This document shows positions 1 through 7,789 of a stretch of DNA of 64,000 nt, piece by piece. Positions within the stretch are counted from its first letter, which is position 1, and every line of letters starts with the position of its first letter. The translations under genes and the position numbers were made by a program. Source of the DNA: an uncultured Alphaproteobacteria bacterium (GTDB lineage: Bacteria > Pseudomonadota > Alphaproteobacteria > Rs-D84); assembly GCA_944390125.1 (NCBI GenBank), contig CALXOX010000001.1:393504-457503 (forward strand), given 5' to 3'. Below the pieces are notes generated by a model. The model saw only the letters and a list, made by a program, of their open reading frames with translations. It made no database searches and had not been told where the DNA came from.

Positions 1-442
1 TCCAAGTCAAACCTTTGAAGGATTTGTACGTCAGGTGCGTTTGTCCCCGACCATCACATCGAACGTTGTTGTGTACACGGTTGTAATTGATGTAGATAAC
101 ACAGATTTGCGCTTAAAGCCTGGTATGACAGCGTTTGTAACAATACTAATTTCTGAAAAGAAAGATATATGGAAGGTTCAAAATTCCGCGTTGATTCTGC
201 GTAGCTTTGACGGTATTGTTGCGGATCCTGGCGACGCAACGCCAAGCGACCATTTGGCAATTCAACGCATGGTAAATGGTGAACCAACAGTCGTTTTGGT
301 GCCTTATGAAAAAGGGCTTGTAACTGCAACAGAAACAGAAATTATTTCTGACGAGATTCAAGAAGGCGACAGAATAATATTTGGCCGTTATGGTTTATCT
401 TCGACAGGTTCGTCTAGTATGCGTATGGGACCACCAATGTAA
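1..442 (+). CDS. MacA/HlyD-family periplasmic adaptor, C-terminal part
   Basis: This is the 3' end of an open frame that enters from the left edge (frame begins at base 2), so the start lies outside the window. The visible 146 or so residues contain the membrane-proximal barrel typical of RND/MacA adaptors, with the stretch RLKPGMTAFVTI matching the conserved 'L.PGM.a.v.i' segment. Directly downstream lie a MacB-type ATPase and permease, so it most likely is the periplasmic adaptor that links that transporter to an outer-membrane channel. A terminator separates it from the ATPase gene. The family is clear; the substrate is not. Confidence 0.8.
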   Translation, partial: PSQTFEGFVRQVRLSPTITSNVVVYTVVIDVDNTDLRLKPGMTAFVTILISEKKDIWKVQNSALILRSFDGIVADPGDATPSDHLAIQRMVNGEPTVVLVPYEKGLVTATETEIISDEIQEGDRIIFGRYGLSSTGSSSMRMGPPM

Positions 443-455
443 AAAAATTAGATAG

Positions 456-479
456 CGGGGCAAGTGCCCCGTTATTTTT
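456..479 (+). terminator. Rho-independent terminator after adaptor gene
   Basis: Six-pair stem CGGGGC/GCCCCG with a 4-nt loop, followed by a T-rich tail. It sits between the adaptor gene and the MacB ATPase gene, so the two may be only partly cotranscribed. Confidence 0.75.
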
Positions 480-500
480 TGTAAAAATTTTCGTCATAAA

Positions 501-509
501 TGATATAAT
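501..509 (+). promoter_or_regulatory. Extended -10 promoter for macB-like operon
   Basis: TGATATAAT gives a perfect TATAAT with the TGn extension. No good -35 is visible, which is usual for extended -10 promoters. A start near 516 would give a 19-nt leader carrying an AGAGAG ribosome site before ATG 535. Confidence 0.55.
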
Positions 510-534
510 TTTCTGGGTAAAGAGAGAATGTAAT

Positions 535-1278
535 ATGAAGAAAACTAACGGGAAAAAATCAGACGTAAATATTATTTCTATGAACAAAATTTGTAAAAGT
601 TTCCCCGTTGAAATGGGGGGCGAACAGCAAGTTTTGTTTGATATAACTTTTGATGTAAATCAGGGTGAATTTGTATCCATTATGGGGCCGTCTGGCAGTG
701 GAAAATCAACATGTATGAATATAATTGGTGCATTGGATACGCCTACTAGTGGTACGTATAAATTGTACGGGAAAGATGTTACTAATTTATCATCGGATGA
801 GTTGGCAATTGTCAGAAATGAATATATTGGATTTGTATTTCAGCAGTTTAATTTATTATCGAAACGTAGTGTGCTAGATAATGTAATGATGCCGTTGATG
901 TATCGTGGTCTGCCGATGAGTGAACGCATAAGACGGGCTCGTGAAATGTTAAAACGGGTTGGACTGGAAAAGTTTGAATCTTACTTGCCGACTCAGTTGT
1001 CGGGTGGTATGAAACAGCGTGTTGCAATTGCGCGTGCATTGGCAGGCGATCCAAAGTTGATTTTGGCAGACGAACCAACTGGTGCCTTGGACAGTAAGAT
1101 GGGAAATGAAATTCTGCAATTTTTCAAAAAATTGAATGAAGAGATGGGTATTACAATCGTAATGATTACTCATGAATTTGAAATTGCGCAGTATTCAAAC
1201 CGTTTAATTCACATCTACGACGGCCATATAACTTATGATGGTAAAGTTCCGCGTGACGAAAAGGTATTACAGAAATAA
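535..1278 (+). CDS. MacB/LolD-type ABC transporter ATPase
   Basis: A 247-residue ABC ATPase that powers the permease encoded next to it. Walker A GPSGSGKST is at 51-59, the Q-loop at about 103, the signature LSGGM at 155-159, Walker B LILADE at 175-180 and the switch His at 213. The body matches the MacB/LolD/FtsE branch, in which ATP hydrolysis drives a mechanotransmission pump rather than direct transport. In E. coli MacB the ATPase and permease are one chain; here they are separate genes 15 bp apart. Context with the adaptor upstream favours a MacA-MacB type tripartite exporter over lipoprotein release (LolCDE). Confidence 0.88.
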   Translation: MKKTNGKKSDVNIISMNKICKSFPVEMGGEQQVLFDITFDVNQGEFVSIMGPSGSGKSTCMNIIGALDTPTSGTYKLYGKDVTNLSSDELAIVRNEYIGFVFQQFNLLSKRSVLDNVMMPLMYRGLPMSERIRRAREMLKRVGLEKFESYLPTQLSGGMKQRVAIARALAGDPKLILADEPTGALDSKMGNEILQFFKKLNEEMGITIVMITHEFEIAQYSNRLIHIYDGHITYDGKVPRDEKVLQK

Positions 1279-1293
1279 AAAGCAGGTAAGAAA

Positions 1294-2511
1294 ATGACTT
1301 TTAATGATATTATGAAAGAATCTTGGTTGTCTATTAGTGGCAACAAAGTCCGTTCGTTTTTGACTGTATTGGGTATAGTTATTGGCGTTATGGCAGTTGT
1401 TATAATGGTTGCTGTTGGTGAAACTGTATCAAAACAGATAAGCGACCAATTTTCATCATTGGGAACAAATACTATTATGATACGTGCAGGTGCTGCGCAA
1501 AGCGCGGGCGTCAGAACAGGAAATCGCCAAACTTTAACGACACAGGATGCGGAATTTATAGGTCAGTTGCCAGATGTTGCTTCGTTCAGCCCGGTTCAAA
1601 ACGCGGCTGCGCAGGTAATTTATGGTAATCAAAACTGGGCTACATCAATGGTTGGTGTTTATCCTGGTTATGAGCAGGTCCAAAACCTGGAAATGGAATA
1701 CGGCACATTTTTCAACCAGGCAGCGGTTAGAAATGGTTCTACATATGCTATAATCGGACCAAAAACGGCAGAAGAGTTAGGTATGCCAGAGAATCCAGTA
1801 GGCGAGATAATTCGTGTTCTGAATGTACCTCTTACTGTTATAGGTATGACAAAAGAGCGTGGTGATTCTGCCATGGGAAGTCAGGACGATATGATAATAA
1901 TTCCTATTACAACGTTAAAAAAACGTTTACAGGGTAGTCGTTTTCCAAATGCAGTAAGCATGATAACAATAAAATTAAAAGAAGGTGCAGACAATGCGCT
2001 GGTGATAGAACAGATTACTGCCCTACTTCGCGAACGCCATAAATTGGCAGATGATGCTGCAGATGATTTCCAGATTATGGATATGAAACAGGTTATGGAA
2101 GCAATGGATACTGTTACTGGCTATATGACACTGCTGTTAGTTGCCATTGCGGCCGTATCATTGTTGGTTGGTTCTATTGGTATTATGAACATGATGCTGG
2201 TATCAGTTGCTGAACGTACGCGTGAAATTGGTATACGTAAAGCAATTGGTGCACGCGAAAGACATATTATCGTTCAATTCTTATCAGAAACAATTTTGAT
2301 ATCTTTTATGGGTTCTATGGCAGGTTTATTACTGGGGGTTGGTTTATCACAAGGAATAGGAAGATTTGTTCTTGGGTATAACGTTCCATTCAGTGCATGG
2401 CCTGTTGTTGTATCTGTAACTGTTGCAGTTGTTGTTGGATTGGCATCTGGTGTTATGCCGGCAATGAAAGCCGCAAAATTGAATCCAATAGATAGTTTAA
2501 GATACGAATAA
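1294..2511 (+). CDS. MacB/FtsX-family ABC permease
   Basis: A 405-residue permease with one N-terminal membrane helix (about 18-42), a large periplasmic MacB_PCD domain (about 45-265) and a C-terminal FtsX domain with three membrane helices. The segment SVAERTREIGIRKAIGAR at the start of the last domain is the conserved cytoplasmic motif of MacB/LolC permeases that contacts the ATPase. It starts 15 bp after the ATPase gene and ends just before a terminator, so the two form an operon. Substrate is unknown; macrolide or peptide/lipid export are the usual roles of the family. Confidence 0.88.
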   Translation: MTFNDIMKESWLSISGNKVRSFLTVLGIVIGVMAVVIMVAVGETVSKQISDQFSSLGTNTIMIRAGAAQSAGVRTGNRQTLTTQDAEFIGQLPDVASFSPVQNAAAQVIYGNQNWATSMVGVYPGYEQVQNLEMEYGTFFNQAAVRNGSTYAIIGPKTAEELGMPENPVGEIIRVLNVPLTVIGMTKERGDSAMGSQDDMIIIPITTLKKRLQGSRFPNAVSMITIKLKEGADNALVIEQITALLRERHKLADDAADDFQIMDMKQVMEAMDTVTGYMTLLLVAIAAVSLLVGSIGIMNMMLVSVAERTREIGIRKAIGARERHIIVQFLSETILISFMGSMAGLLLGVGLSQGIGRFVLGYNVPFSAWPVVVSVTVAVVVGLASGVMPAMKAAKLNPIDSLRYE

Positions 2512-2520
2512 GAAAGCAAA

Positions 2521-2547
2521 ACATCCGCTTTGCGGGTGTTTTTTTTA
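2521..2547 (+). terminator. Terminator of macB-like operon
   Basis: Eight-pair stem ACATCCGC/GCGGGTGT (one T-G pair) with a TTT loop and an eight-T tail. Confidence 0.85.
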
Positions 2548-2559
2548 TGTCTAATTTAA

Positions 2560-2587
2560 TTGACGAATCTTATATTTGTGTTATTGT
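2560..2587 (+). promoter_or_regulatory. Promoter of radical SAM gene, near-leaderless
   Basis: TTGACG (2560-2565), 16-bp spacer, TATTGT (2582-2587). Transcription would begin at about 2594, within 3 nt of ATG 2597, so the message would have essentially no leader. Confidence 0.45.
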
Positions 2588-2596
2588 TTTGCTGTC

Positions 2597-3574
2597 ATGA
2601 ATAAAGATTTTTTGATAGATTTTTATGTAAAGTATTTAAATTTGGTGGACAAATTATTGCCCGTAGGTGGCTTTGTTCGAAGATTGCCGTATGTTTTGGT
2701 GTTTAAGACTACAAATTATTGTTGGTATAATTGCCTGCATTGCTGTGAAAATTCTGGACCTGACCAAGCGAAATATTATATCCCTGCACCAGTAATTAAA
2801 AGTTATATATCGCAGGCTTTAACTGACCCAACATTTTCTAAAAATGTTGTTTTTACTGGCGGTGAAATAATGTCTTCGTACCGTTTTGGTGATAAAAATT
2901 ACGTTCCGGAATTATTGACGTTTTGTCAAAAAAACGGTGTCGGTGTAAATATAAAAACTAATGCTGCTTGGGTAAATGCGGATTTCGGAAAGAAAATTTT
3001 TGATGATTTAAGCGAAGTTATTTCAAATGGCAAACCATACAGTTTGCAGATATCGGTGTCTTTAGATAATTATCACAAAAACAGTCTAAAAAACTGTATA
3101 GGATTTATAAAAGGATTGCATAAAAGGGATAATATGCACACAATTGTACATTTATCTTCGTTTGATAAGGATAAGTATTTATACACAGAATTATGCAACG
3201 GGTTAAGAAAAGAAGGTATTAAATTAAATCAGGCGATTTTTTCTGATGGAAGAATTTTGGACGTTGCTGGGGACAAATTGATATTAGTTGCATCAAGTGC
3301 AGTATTGTTTAATGGTGGGCGTGCTGTACAACTAGAAGAAGCTCAAAAAATAGCGTTCCCTCAATTTTCTTTTTTATCGCCGAACAAGCAGGTTTTAATG
3401 GCGTTTGATTCTTTTGGTTGTGTTACGCTTGGGGAAAATTCTGGTCGCAAGATAAACACAAAATGGAAGCACAATGAAGAGGAAATATACTCTTTAGAAC
3501 ATATCAAGCAAAACTTGATTTCAAGTGCTCATTTTGAAGAAATACGCGCAAGGTTATTTTATAAATGGCGTTAA
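2597..3574 (+). CDS. Radical SAM protein
   Basis: A 325-residue protein with CX3CX2C (C42, C46, C49, in NYCWYNCLHC) that binds the 4Fe-4S cluster used to cleave S-adenosylmethionine; a further Cys follows at 50. FTGGEIM at about 98-104 matches the GGE SAM-binding strand. No C-terminal SPASM cysteine cluster is visible, so maturase types needing auxiliary clusters are less likely. I chose ATG 2597 because the upstream TTG at 2576 lacks a ribosome site and the predicted transcript starts next to ATG 2597. It stands alone between two terminators, so its substrate cannot be guessed from neighbours. Confidence 0.8.
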   Translation: MNKDFLIDFYVKYLNLVDKLLPVGGFVRRLPYVLVFKTTNYCWYNCLHCCENSGPDQAKYYIPAPVIKSYISQALTDPTFSKNVVFTGGEIMSSYRFGDKNYVPELLTFCQKNGVGVNIKTNAAWVNADFGKKIFDDLSEVISNGKPYSLQISVSLDNYHKNSLKNCIGFIKGLHKRDNMHTIVHLSSFDKDKYLYTELCNGLRKEGIKLNQAIFSDGRILDVAGDKLILVASSAVLFNGGRAVQLEEAQKIAFPQFSFLSPNKQVLMAFDSFGCVTLGENSGRKINTKWKHNEEEIYSLEHIKQNLISSAHFEEIRARLFYKWR

Positions 3575-3598
3575 AAAACCGGCATTTGCCGGTTTTTT
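3574..3598. terminator. Bidirectional terminator, CCGGCATTTGCCGG type
   Basis: A-tract, CCGGC, loop ATTT, GCCGG, T-tract: a ten-pair stem that can end the radical SAM gene on + and gpsA on -. The same 14-bp core recurs at 9516 and 30946. Confidence 0.85.
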
Positions 3599-4463
3599 AG
3601 ACCAAATTCATTTTCTTTTGCATTTCTATTAAAACTGGTGTTTGGATACCCATATTCTGGGCGCGGTGTATCAAACCGGCCAATGCGAATATACCTTCAA
3701 CAGTTCCTTCTGGTTTTTCACCGCGAGCAATTGCCATACCTCCTGCAAAATTACGGCTGGTTGCTGATGTCGCCGATAAGAACAAGTCCCCTATTCCACA
3801 TAAGTCAAGGAATGTAGCCATTTTTGCACCACATTTTAAACCAATTTCCATAACTTCGTTCCAAGCACGTGTGAATAGCATAGCGCGTTCATTTTCGCCG
3901 GCTGCCGCAATAGAATTATAGCCGCATATCAATGCAACTGCGTTTTTCCCTACACCGCATATTTCAGCACCAACAACGTCATCACTTGGATTTATATATA
4001 ATTTATTCAAAATTAGTTTTCCCGCTTCAACGGCTTTTGAATTGCCTGCAAGTGTGCTGCCTGTTGGGACACCACGTGCCACTTCTGCTGCAAATTGTGG
4101 ACCGGATAAAACACCGTAATCTGTCACTTCCGGCATTTCTGTGGATATAATTTCTGACATAAAATCGCCGGTTGAGCTTTCGGCACCCTTTGTGCATACG
4201 ATTATAGGCTGATTCTTATAAAATAATTTTGCTTTGCGCAAAGTTTCACGGAAAAAAGCAGCAGGAGTTACTATCAACCATGCCTCACATTTTCCAAGTT
4301 CGCTCATATCATTTGTAATTGTCAGATTTTCTGGCATATCAACGCCATCGAATTCTTTGAAGGCACCGTCATAAGACCATAAAATTACATCAGAACCGCC
4401 ACGCGCGGAGATAACAGCCAGCGCGGTTCCCCACGCACCAGCACCAATTACACCAACTTTCAT
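3597..4463 (-). CDS. gpsA: Glycerol-3-phosphate dehydrogenase [NAD(P)+]
   Basis: Makes sn-glycerol 3-phosphate from dihydroxyacetone phosphate, the backbone for phospholipids. The N-terminal Rossmann motif GAGAWG is at 7-12. The segment GVGKNAVALICGYN contains the conserved catalytic Lys-Asn region, and GIGDLFLSATSATSRN matches the substrate-binding C-terminal domain. At 288 residues it is shorter than the usual 320-340, with a compact C-terminus, but the core motifs are intact. Its ATG overlaps the TGA of the upstream TPR gene (ATGA), so translation is probably coupled. Confidence 0.93.
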   Translation of the reverse strand: MKVGVIGAGAWGTALAVISARGGSDVILWSYDGAFKEFDGVDMPENLTITNDMSELGKCEAWLIVTPAAFFRETLRKAKLFYKNQPIIVCTKGAESSTGDFMSEIISTEMPEVTDYGVLSGPQFAAEVARGVPTGSTLAGNSKAVEAGKLILNKLYINPSDDVVGAEICGVGKNAVALICGYNSIAAAGENERAMLFTRAWNEVMEIGLKCGAKMATFLDLCGIGDLFLSATSATSRNFAGGMAIARGEKPEGTVEGIFALAGLIHRAQNMGIQTPVLIEMQKKMNLV

Positions 4464-6076
4464 TTTATTTCCCTTAATTTCTTTTGAATTTTTGGAACGA
4501 CAACCAAACCATCATCAGATAATTCAATTGCACGTAAATACGCATCACGTGCTAATTTTTCGTCCCCTGCGGCGACGTATAAATCGCCAAGTTGCTCAAA
4601 TAAAGAAGAGCAAGATGCAGATACTTCACCTACACGCACCAAAACATCCAATGCAGGTTTAATACCTTCGCGTATAGTTATTACATAACCCAACGTGTCC
4701 CATGCCATTATATCCGTTGGATCTTGTTTTACCAGAGCCATTGCATAATCATATGCATTTTCAATTTCTCTGCCCTGTGATGCCCAAATTTTTGCCTGTA
4801 ATGCTAATATTTCTGCATCCAATGGCAGTGTCTTTGCCGCATCATGTAAGTCTTTCTGAGCACGTTCCAAATCATCAAATACATAATAAATGTGTGCCCT
4901 GCTCTTTAAGAAAAATGCCCGACCTATTTCATTTAAATTTTCATCATCCAGCGCCATATTTACAAAACGTAAAGCAGTACGTTTATTGCCCTGCTGTATG
5001 TTATACGCAATCAATTTGTTCACAGCAGGGACAAATAAAGGGTTTTCTTTTACAGCATCTTTTAATACATCAATATTGTCTGTTTTTTCTGCCGTACGTA
5101 AGACTGCAAACAGATAAAAAGGGCTTTCTTTAGAAATATTTTTAAAGTATTCAGCATAATCCCCAATGTTATTGTAAAAGAACTGACCCAAATAATAATT
5201 TATAGCATCACTACTTTTACCAAAATCCGGGCTGGTTATTTGTGCGAAGCGCAACAGTAATATTGCCAAATCGGAATACATCATTACTTGGGTATGAGAC
5301 ACAGTCTGAACCAAACTGAACGCCAGCTGATTTTGCAATCCTGAAAACATTGACCAATCTGGAATATTGCTATAATCCAGCATATACATGCCACCTGGAC
5401 GTGATGTAAATTCATCATGTAATTTATGCGCTTCTTCCATCAGGTTATTGTGATGATAAAAAGACATTAAATACAAATAGTCATTTATATTCATAAAGTC
5501 CACACGAACCTTTGCAAAAGCTTCTGAAGCTTTTTGTGTGTCGCCAGTTTCTGCATAAACTTGACCGGTTATAAAGTTTTGCCAAGATTCGTTTGTTGGC
5601 AAATTCTTTATAAATTTCAAAGCGTCTTGTTCTTTATCAATTGCGACAGAAGCCCACACACGTAATGGCGCTGCCAGTGCGGATTCGTCTTTCTTATGAC
5701 GTTGATATAAGTCTTTCCACTTCTCTTGTTGAACCAGATAAGCGTCGTAAATCAGACGAGATGCAGTAGTTTTTTCTTCTTCAAGAATTATAACCCCTTC
5801 TGGCATCTTGCCACTTAAAAATTCGGATAAAAATTTAGTAGATTGAACAATTGGGTAATCAACATCTGTAAGCTGTGCAGAAAATTTTGATGCATTTTCA
5901 AAATCATTTACATATACAGCATGTTGTGCGGCTAAAAATGCGCCATATTGACTGGTTGGATAAACGAAATTTTCTGCATTTTTCCCTGCATAATTGTGAT
6001 ACCACACGGCACCGCCGGTAATTGCAATTGTGGCAACTAATATACTGCCAATAAATAATGTTTGTGCTTTCTTCAT
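4460..6076 (-). CDS. Membrane-anchored TPR-repeat protein
   Basis: A 538-residue protein with one N-terminal membrane segment (about 6-26) that looks like an uncleaved anchor, then an all-helical body. The C-terminal 200 residues show tetratricopeptide spacing, for example AFFLKSRAHIYYVFDDLERA and WDTLGYVITIREGIKPALDV. TPR arrays bind partner proteins, and similar anchored TPR proteins act in envelope assembly, but nothing here names the partner. It is the first gene of a two-gene operon with gpsA and is divergent from rsmG, from which it is separated by only 26 bp. Confidence 0.75.
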   Translation of the reverse strand: MKKAQTLFIGSILVATIAITGGAVWYHNYAGKNAENFVYPTSQYGAFLAAQHAVYVNDFENASKFSAQLTDVDYPIVQSTKFLSEFLSGKMPEGVIILEEEKTTASRLIYDAYLVQQEKWKDLYQRHKKDESALAAPLRVWASVAIDKEQDALKFIKNLPTNESWQNFITGQVYAETGDTQKASEAFAKVRVDFMNINDYLYLMSFYHHNNLMEEAHKLHDEFTSRPGGMYMLDYSNIPDWSMFSGLQNQLAFSLVQTVSHTQVMMYSDLAILLLRFAQITSPDFGKSSDAINYYLGQFFYNNIGDYAEYFKNISKESPFYLFAVLRTAEKTDNIDVLKDAVKENPLFVPAVNKLIAYNIQQGNKRTALRFVNMALDDENLNEIGRAFFLKSRAHIYYVFDDLERAQKDLHDAAKTLPLDAEILALQAKIWASQGREIENAYDYAMALVKQDPTDIMAWDTLGYVITIREGIKPALDVLVRVGEVSASCSSLFEQLGDLYVAAGDEKLARDAYLRAIELSDDGLVVVPKIQKKLREIK

Positions 6077-6086
6077 AGTAAAAATA

Positions 6087-6095
6087 TGCTACAAT
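6087..6095 (+). promoter_or_regulatory. Extended -10 promoter of rsmG, leaderless
   Basis: TGCTACAAT matches the extended -10 pattern TGnTANAAT. A start 7 nt after the box falls at 6102-6103, the A of the rsmG ATG, and there is no ribosome-binding sequence. Confidence 0.55.
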
Positions 6096-6102
6096 AATCT
6101 TT

Positions 6103-6660
6103 ATGAATAATAAAGAGAAATTTAACCGGTATGCCGAAATGCTGCGAGATTGGTCTACGCGTATGAATCTTGTTGCCCCAAGTACCCTTGGTGATATAGA
6201 AAAACGGCACTTCGCTGACAGTGCACAATTAGCCGATGTCTTGCCATCAGGTGCGCATGTAATAGATTTAGGTAGTGGTGCGGGCTTTCCTGGTGTTGTA
6301 TTGGCTATTTTAGGTTGGCAGGTTGTTTGTATAGAGTCTGTTGGTAAAAAAGTTGCATTTTTGACGGCAGTAAAAGAAGCATTAAAGTTAAATAATTTGA
6401 CCATATACCATGGCAGAGTTGAAAACTATGTTTCTGCCCTGCCCCAAGACGAAAAAATTGTTTTTACAGCGCGCGCCTTTGCACCATTGATAAAAATATT
6501 AGATTACGTTGCAAAGACAAAGAAACCTCTTTTCTTATTAAAAGGCCGGGAAATATCGGCTGAGATAGAAACAGCACACAAAAAATATAAATTTGATTAT
6601 AATCTAGTACCATCAAAAACCGGTGACGGAAATATAATTATTATTAAAAAATACCGGTAA
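6103..6660 (+). CDS. rsmG: 16S rRNA (guanine-N7) methyltransferase RsmG
   Basis: Methylates G527 of 16S rRNA using S-adenosylmethionine. The SAM-binding motif DLGSGAGFPG is at 55-64, and the N-terminal helix KFNRYAEMLRDWSTRMNL and the segment RHFADSAQL are typical of the family (formerly GidB). At 185 residues it is slightly short but complete. In many bacteria rsmG sits directly before parA-parB near the replication origin; here one extra gene and two parS-like sites lie between them. It appears to be translated from a leaderless message. Confidence 0.93.
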   Translation: MNNKEKFNRYAEMLRDWSTRMNLVAPSTLGDIEKRHFADSAQLADVLPSGAHVIDLGSGAGFPGVVLAILGWQVVCIESVGKKVAFLTAVKEALKLNNLTIYHGRVENYVSALPQDEKIVFTARAFAPLIKILDYVAKTKKPLFLLKGREISAEIETAHKKYKFDYNLVPSKTGDGNIIIIKKYR

Positions 6661-6672
6661 TTTCATATGAAA
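6661..6672. promoter_or_regulatory. parS-like palindrome 1
   Basis: TTTCATATGAAA, a perfect 12-bp palindrome one base after the rsmG stop. With the following CA it matches the usual parS sequence TGTTTCACGTGAAACA at all inner positions except the two central bases (CATATG in place of CACGTG) and the outer left end. It is followed by a weak AT-rich inverted repeat (AACAATA...TATTGTT). A second copy lies at 7654. Confidence 0.5.
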
Positions 6673-6692
6673 CAATAAATAATATATTGTTA

Positions 6693-7604
6693 TTAGTGTA
6701 TTTTTTGTTTTTGTAAAAATATGTAATTTTGGCCGGTAAGAACCATCACAATTGAATCAACTGTATTTATAAGTTTCTTTTTTTGTTCACTGCTGGCTGC
6801 ATCCCAAATGTTTACAGGACCGTGTTTTGACTCAAATTGCCACATTGGGCCCCAAACACCAAGGTGTGGACAGAATATAATTTGATTATACTCGTTGCAT
6901 AAATTGTTCGTTATGTATTTTCTTGGAATGTCGCAATTGTTTATGGCATTCTTTATTGTCGTTTTATATAGGCCTCGTTTTGTTTCACTAACAAATCTTT
7001 CTGTTGCACATTCCATAATTATGTCTGCTAATTGTTGATTATTATAGTTTAATGGCCATGTCAATCTTTGTTCTGTTGCTGCCTTTATAATCAAATCATC
7101 TGCTTTTTTGATAAAATTCTTGTTCGTTGGGAAACGGTGTCCAGTTTCAAATCTATAGTCCAATGCTTCTATAATTTCTGCGGCGGGTGCGACGATTTCA
7201 TTTTGTGCTGCAATTGCCCCGCGTGTATTTGGAGAATAGTACCAAATATTTTTTGTTAAATTTGCTTTTCTTGCATGTTCTTTTTCGTGGCGCAACACCA
7301 ACCGCATCTGTCGGTTATTCGAATTACAAAAGTTTCGTACTTTTGTATTCGTACCAATGTGTTGGAAATAATATAACTTTATTTTTCCGGATTCTGGCAT
7401 AAAGACACCTGCGGCAAAAGAACCTGCCTTTTTCATCATATCGTCAGAAACTTTTATGGTGTCTGTTTGTTCGTAAATATAAGATGGTAAATTACCGGCA
7501 TTTACCGGCTTTTCATTATAGAAAGACACAAGGCTTAGAACCAAATTTGTGTTCAAGCCCAATAAAATTGTCGCACTTAAAGAATATAAAAAGTTAAATT
7601 TCAT
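6693..7604 (-). CDS. Putative exported HExxH metalloprotease-like protein
   Basis: A 303-residue protein with an N-terminal hydrophobic segment (about 5-27) that may be a signal peptide or anchor. RHEKEHARK at 105-113 contains a HExxH zinc motif, and NEIVAPAAE about 25 residues later could supply the third ligand as in gluzincins. Four later cysteines could form disulfides in the periplasm. I do not recognise a named family, and it could be a catalytically inert relative. It is transcribed against rsmG and parA, and both ends are bounded by parS-like palindromes. A near-perfect promoter precedes it. Confidence 0.6.
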   Translation of the reverse strand: MKFNFLYSLSATILLGLNTNLVLSLVSFYNEKPVNAGNLPSYIYEQTDTIKVSDDMMKKAGSFAAGVFMPESGKIKLYYFQHIGTNTKVRNFCNSNNRQMRLVLRHEKEHARKANLTKNIWYYSPNTRGAIAAQNEIVAPAAEIIEALDYRFETGHRFPTNKNFIKKADDLIIKAATEQRLTWPLNYNNQQLADIIMECATERFVSETKRGLYKTTIKNAINNCDIPRKYITNNLCNEYNQIIFCPHLGVWGPMWQFESKHGPVNIWDAASSEQKKKLINTVDSIVMVLTGQNYIFLQKQKIH

Positions 7605-7614
7605 AGTATACTTA

Positions 7615-7642
7615 TATATATAACATAAAAGCAGATTGTCAA
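7615..7642 (-). promoter_or_regulatory. Promoter of HExxH gene
   Basis: Perfect -35 TTGACA (7642-7637 on the minus strand), 16-bp spacer, TATATA (7620-7615). It leaves only about 10 nt to the ATG at 7604. The parS-like site at 7654 is 11 bp upstream of the -35. Confidence 0.55.
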
Positions 7643-7653
7643 CTGCGGTTTTA

Positions 7654-7665
7654 TTTCATATGAAA
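7654..7665. promoter_or_regulatory. parS-like palindrome 2
   Basis: Second TTTCATATGAAA. The 16-mer TATTTCATATGAAACA matches the parS consensus at 13 of 16 positions, the differences being position 2 and the two central bases. It is followed by the inverted repeat AACAAAC/GTTTGTT. It lies 125 bp before parA, where parS sites are commonly found. Confidence 0.55.
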
Positions 7666-7719
7666 CAAACAATAGTTTGTTGTTTATACGATGTTTTTTA
7701 AATATAAAAATATATTATC

Positions 7720-7749
7720 TTGACCGAATCGATGGGTTTATTCTATTCT
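7720..7749 (+). promoter_or_regulatory. Promoter of parA-parB
   Basis: TTGACC (7720-7725), 18-bp spacer, TATTCT (7744-7749). A CGAATCG heptamer overlaps the -35 end, the same heptamer that is repeated upstream of the rRNA promoter. Confidence 0.4.
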
Positions 7750-7789
7750 TTGAATGTTAAATAACTATTTTGATAGGTGGAAAGGAAAT

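Noticed and set aside
6661..7665. The 16-bp direct repeats as target duplication of an inserted mobile element
   Set aside because: The repeat is itself a palindrome matching parS, there are no transposase genes or terminal inverted repeats, and 16 bp is long for a target duplication. A parS pair explains it better.
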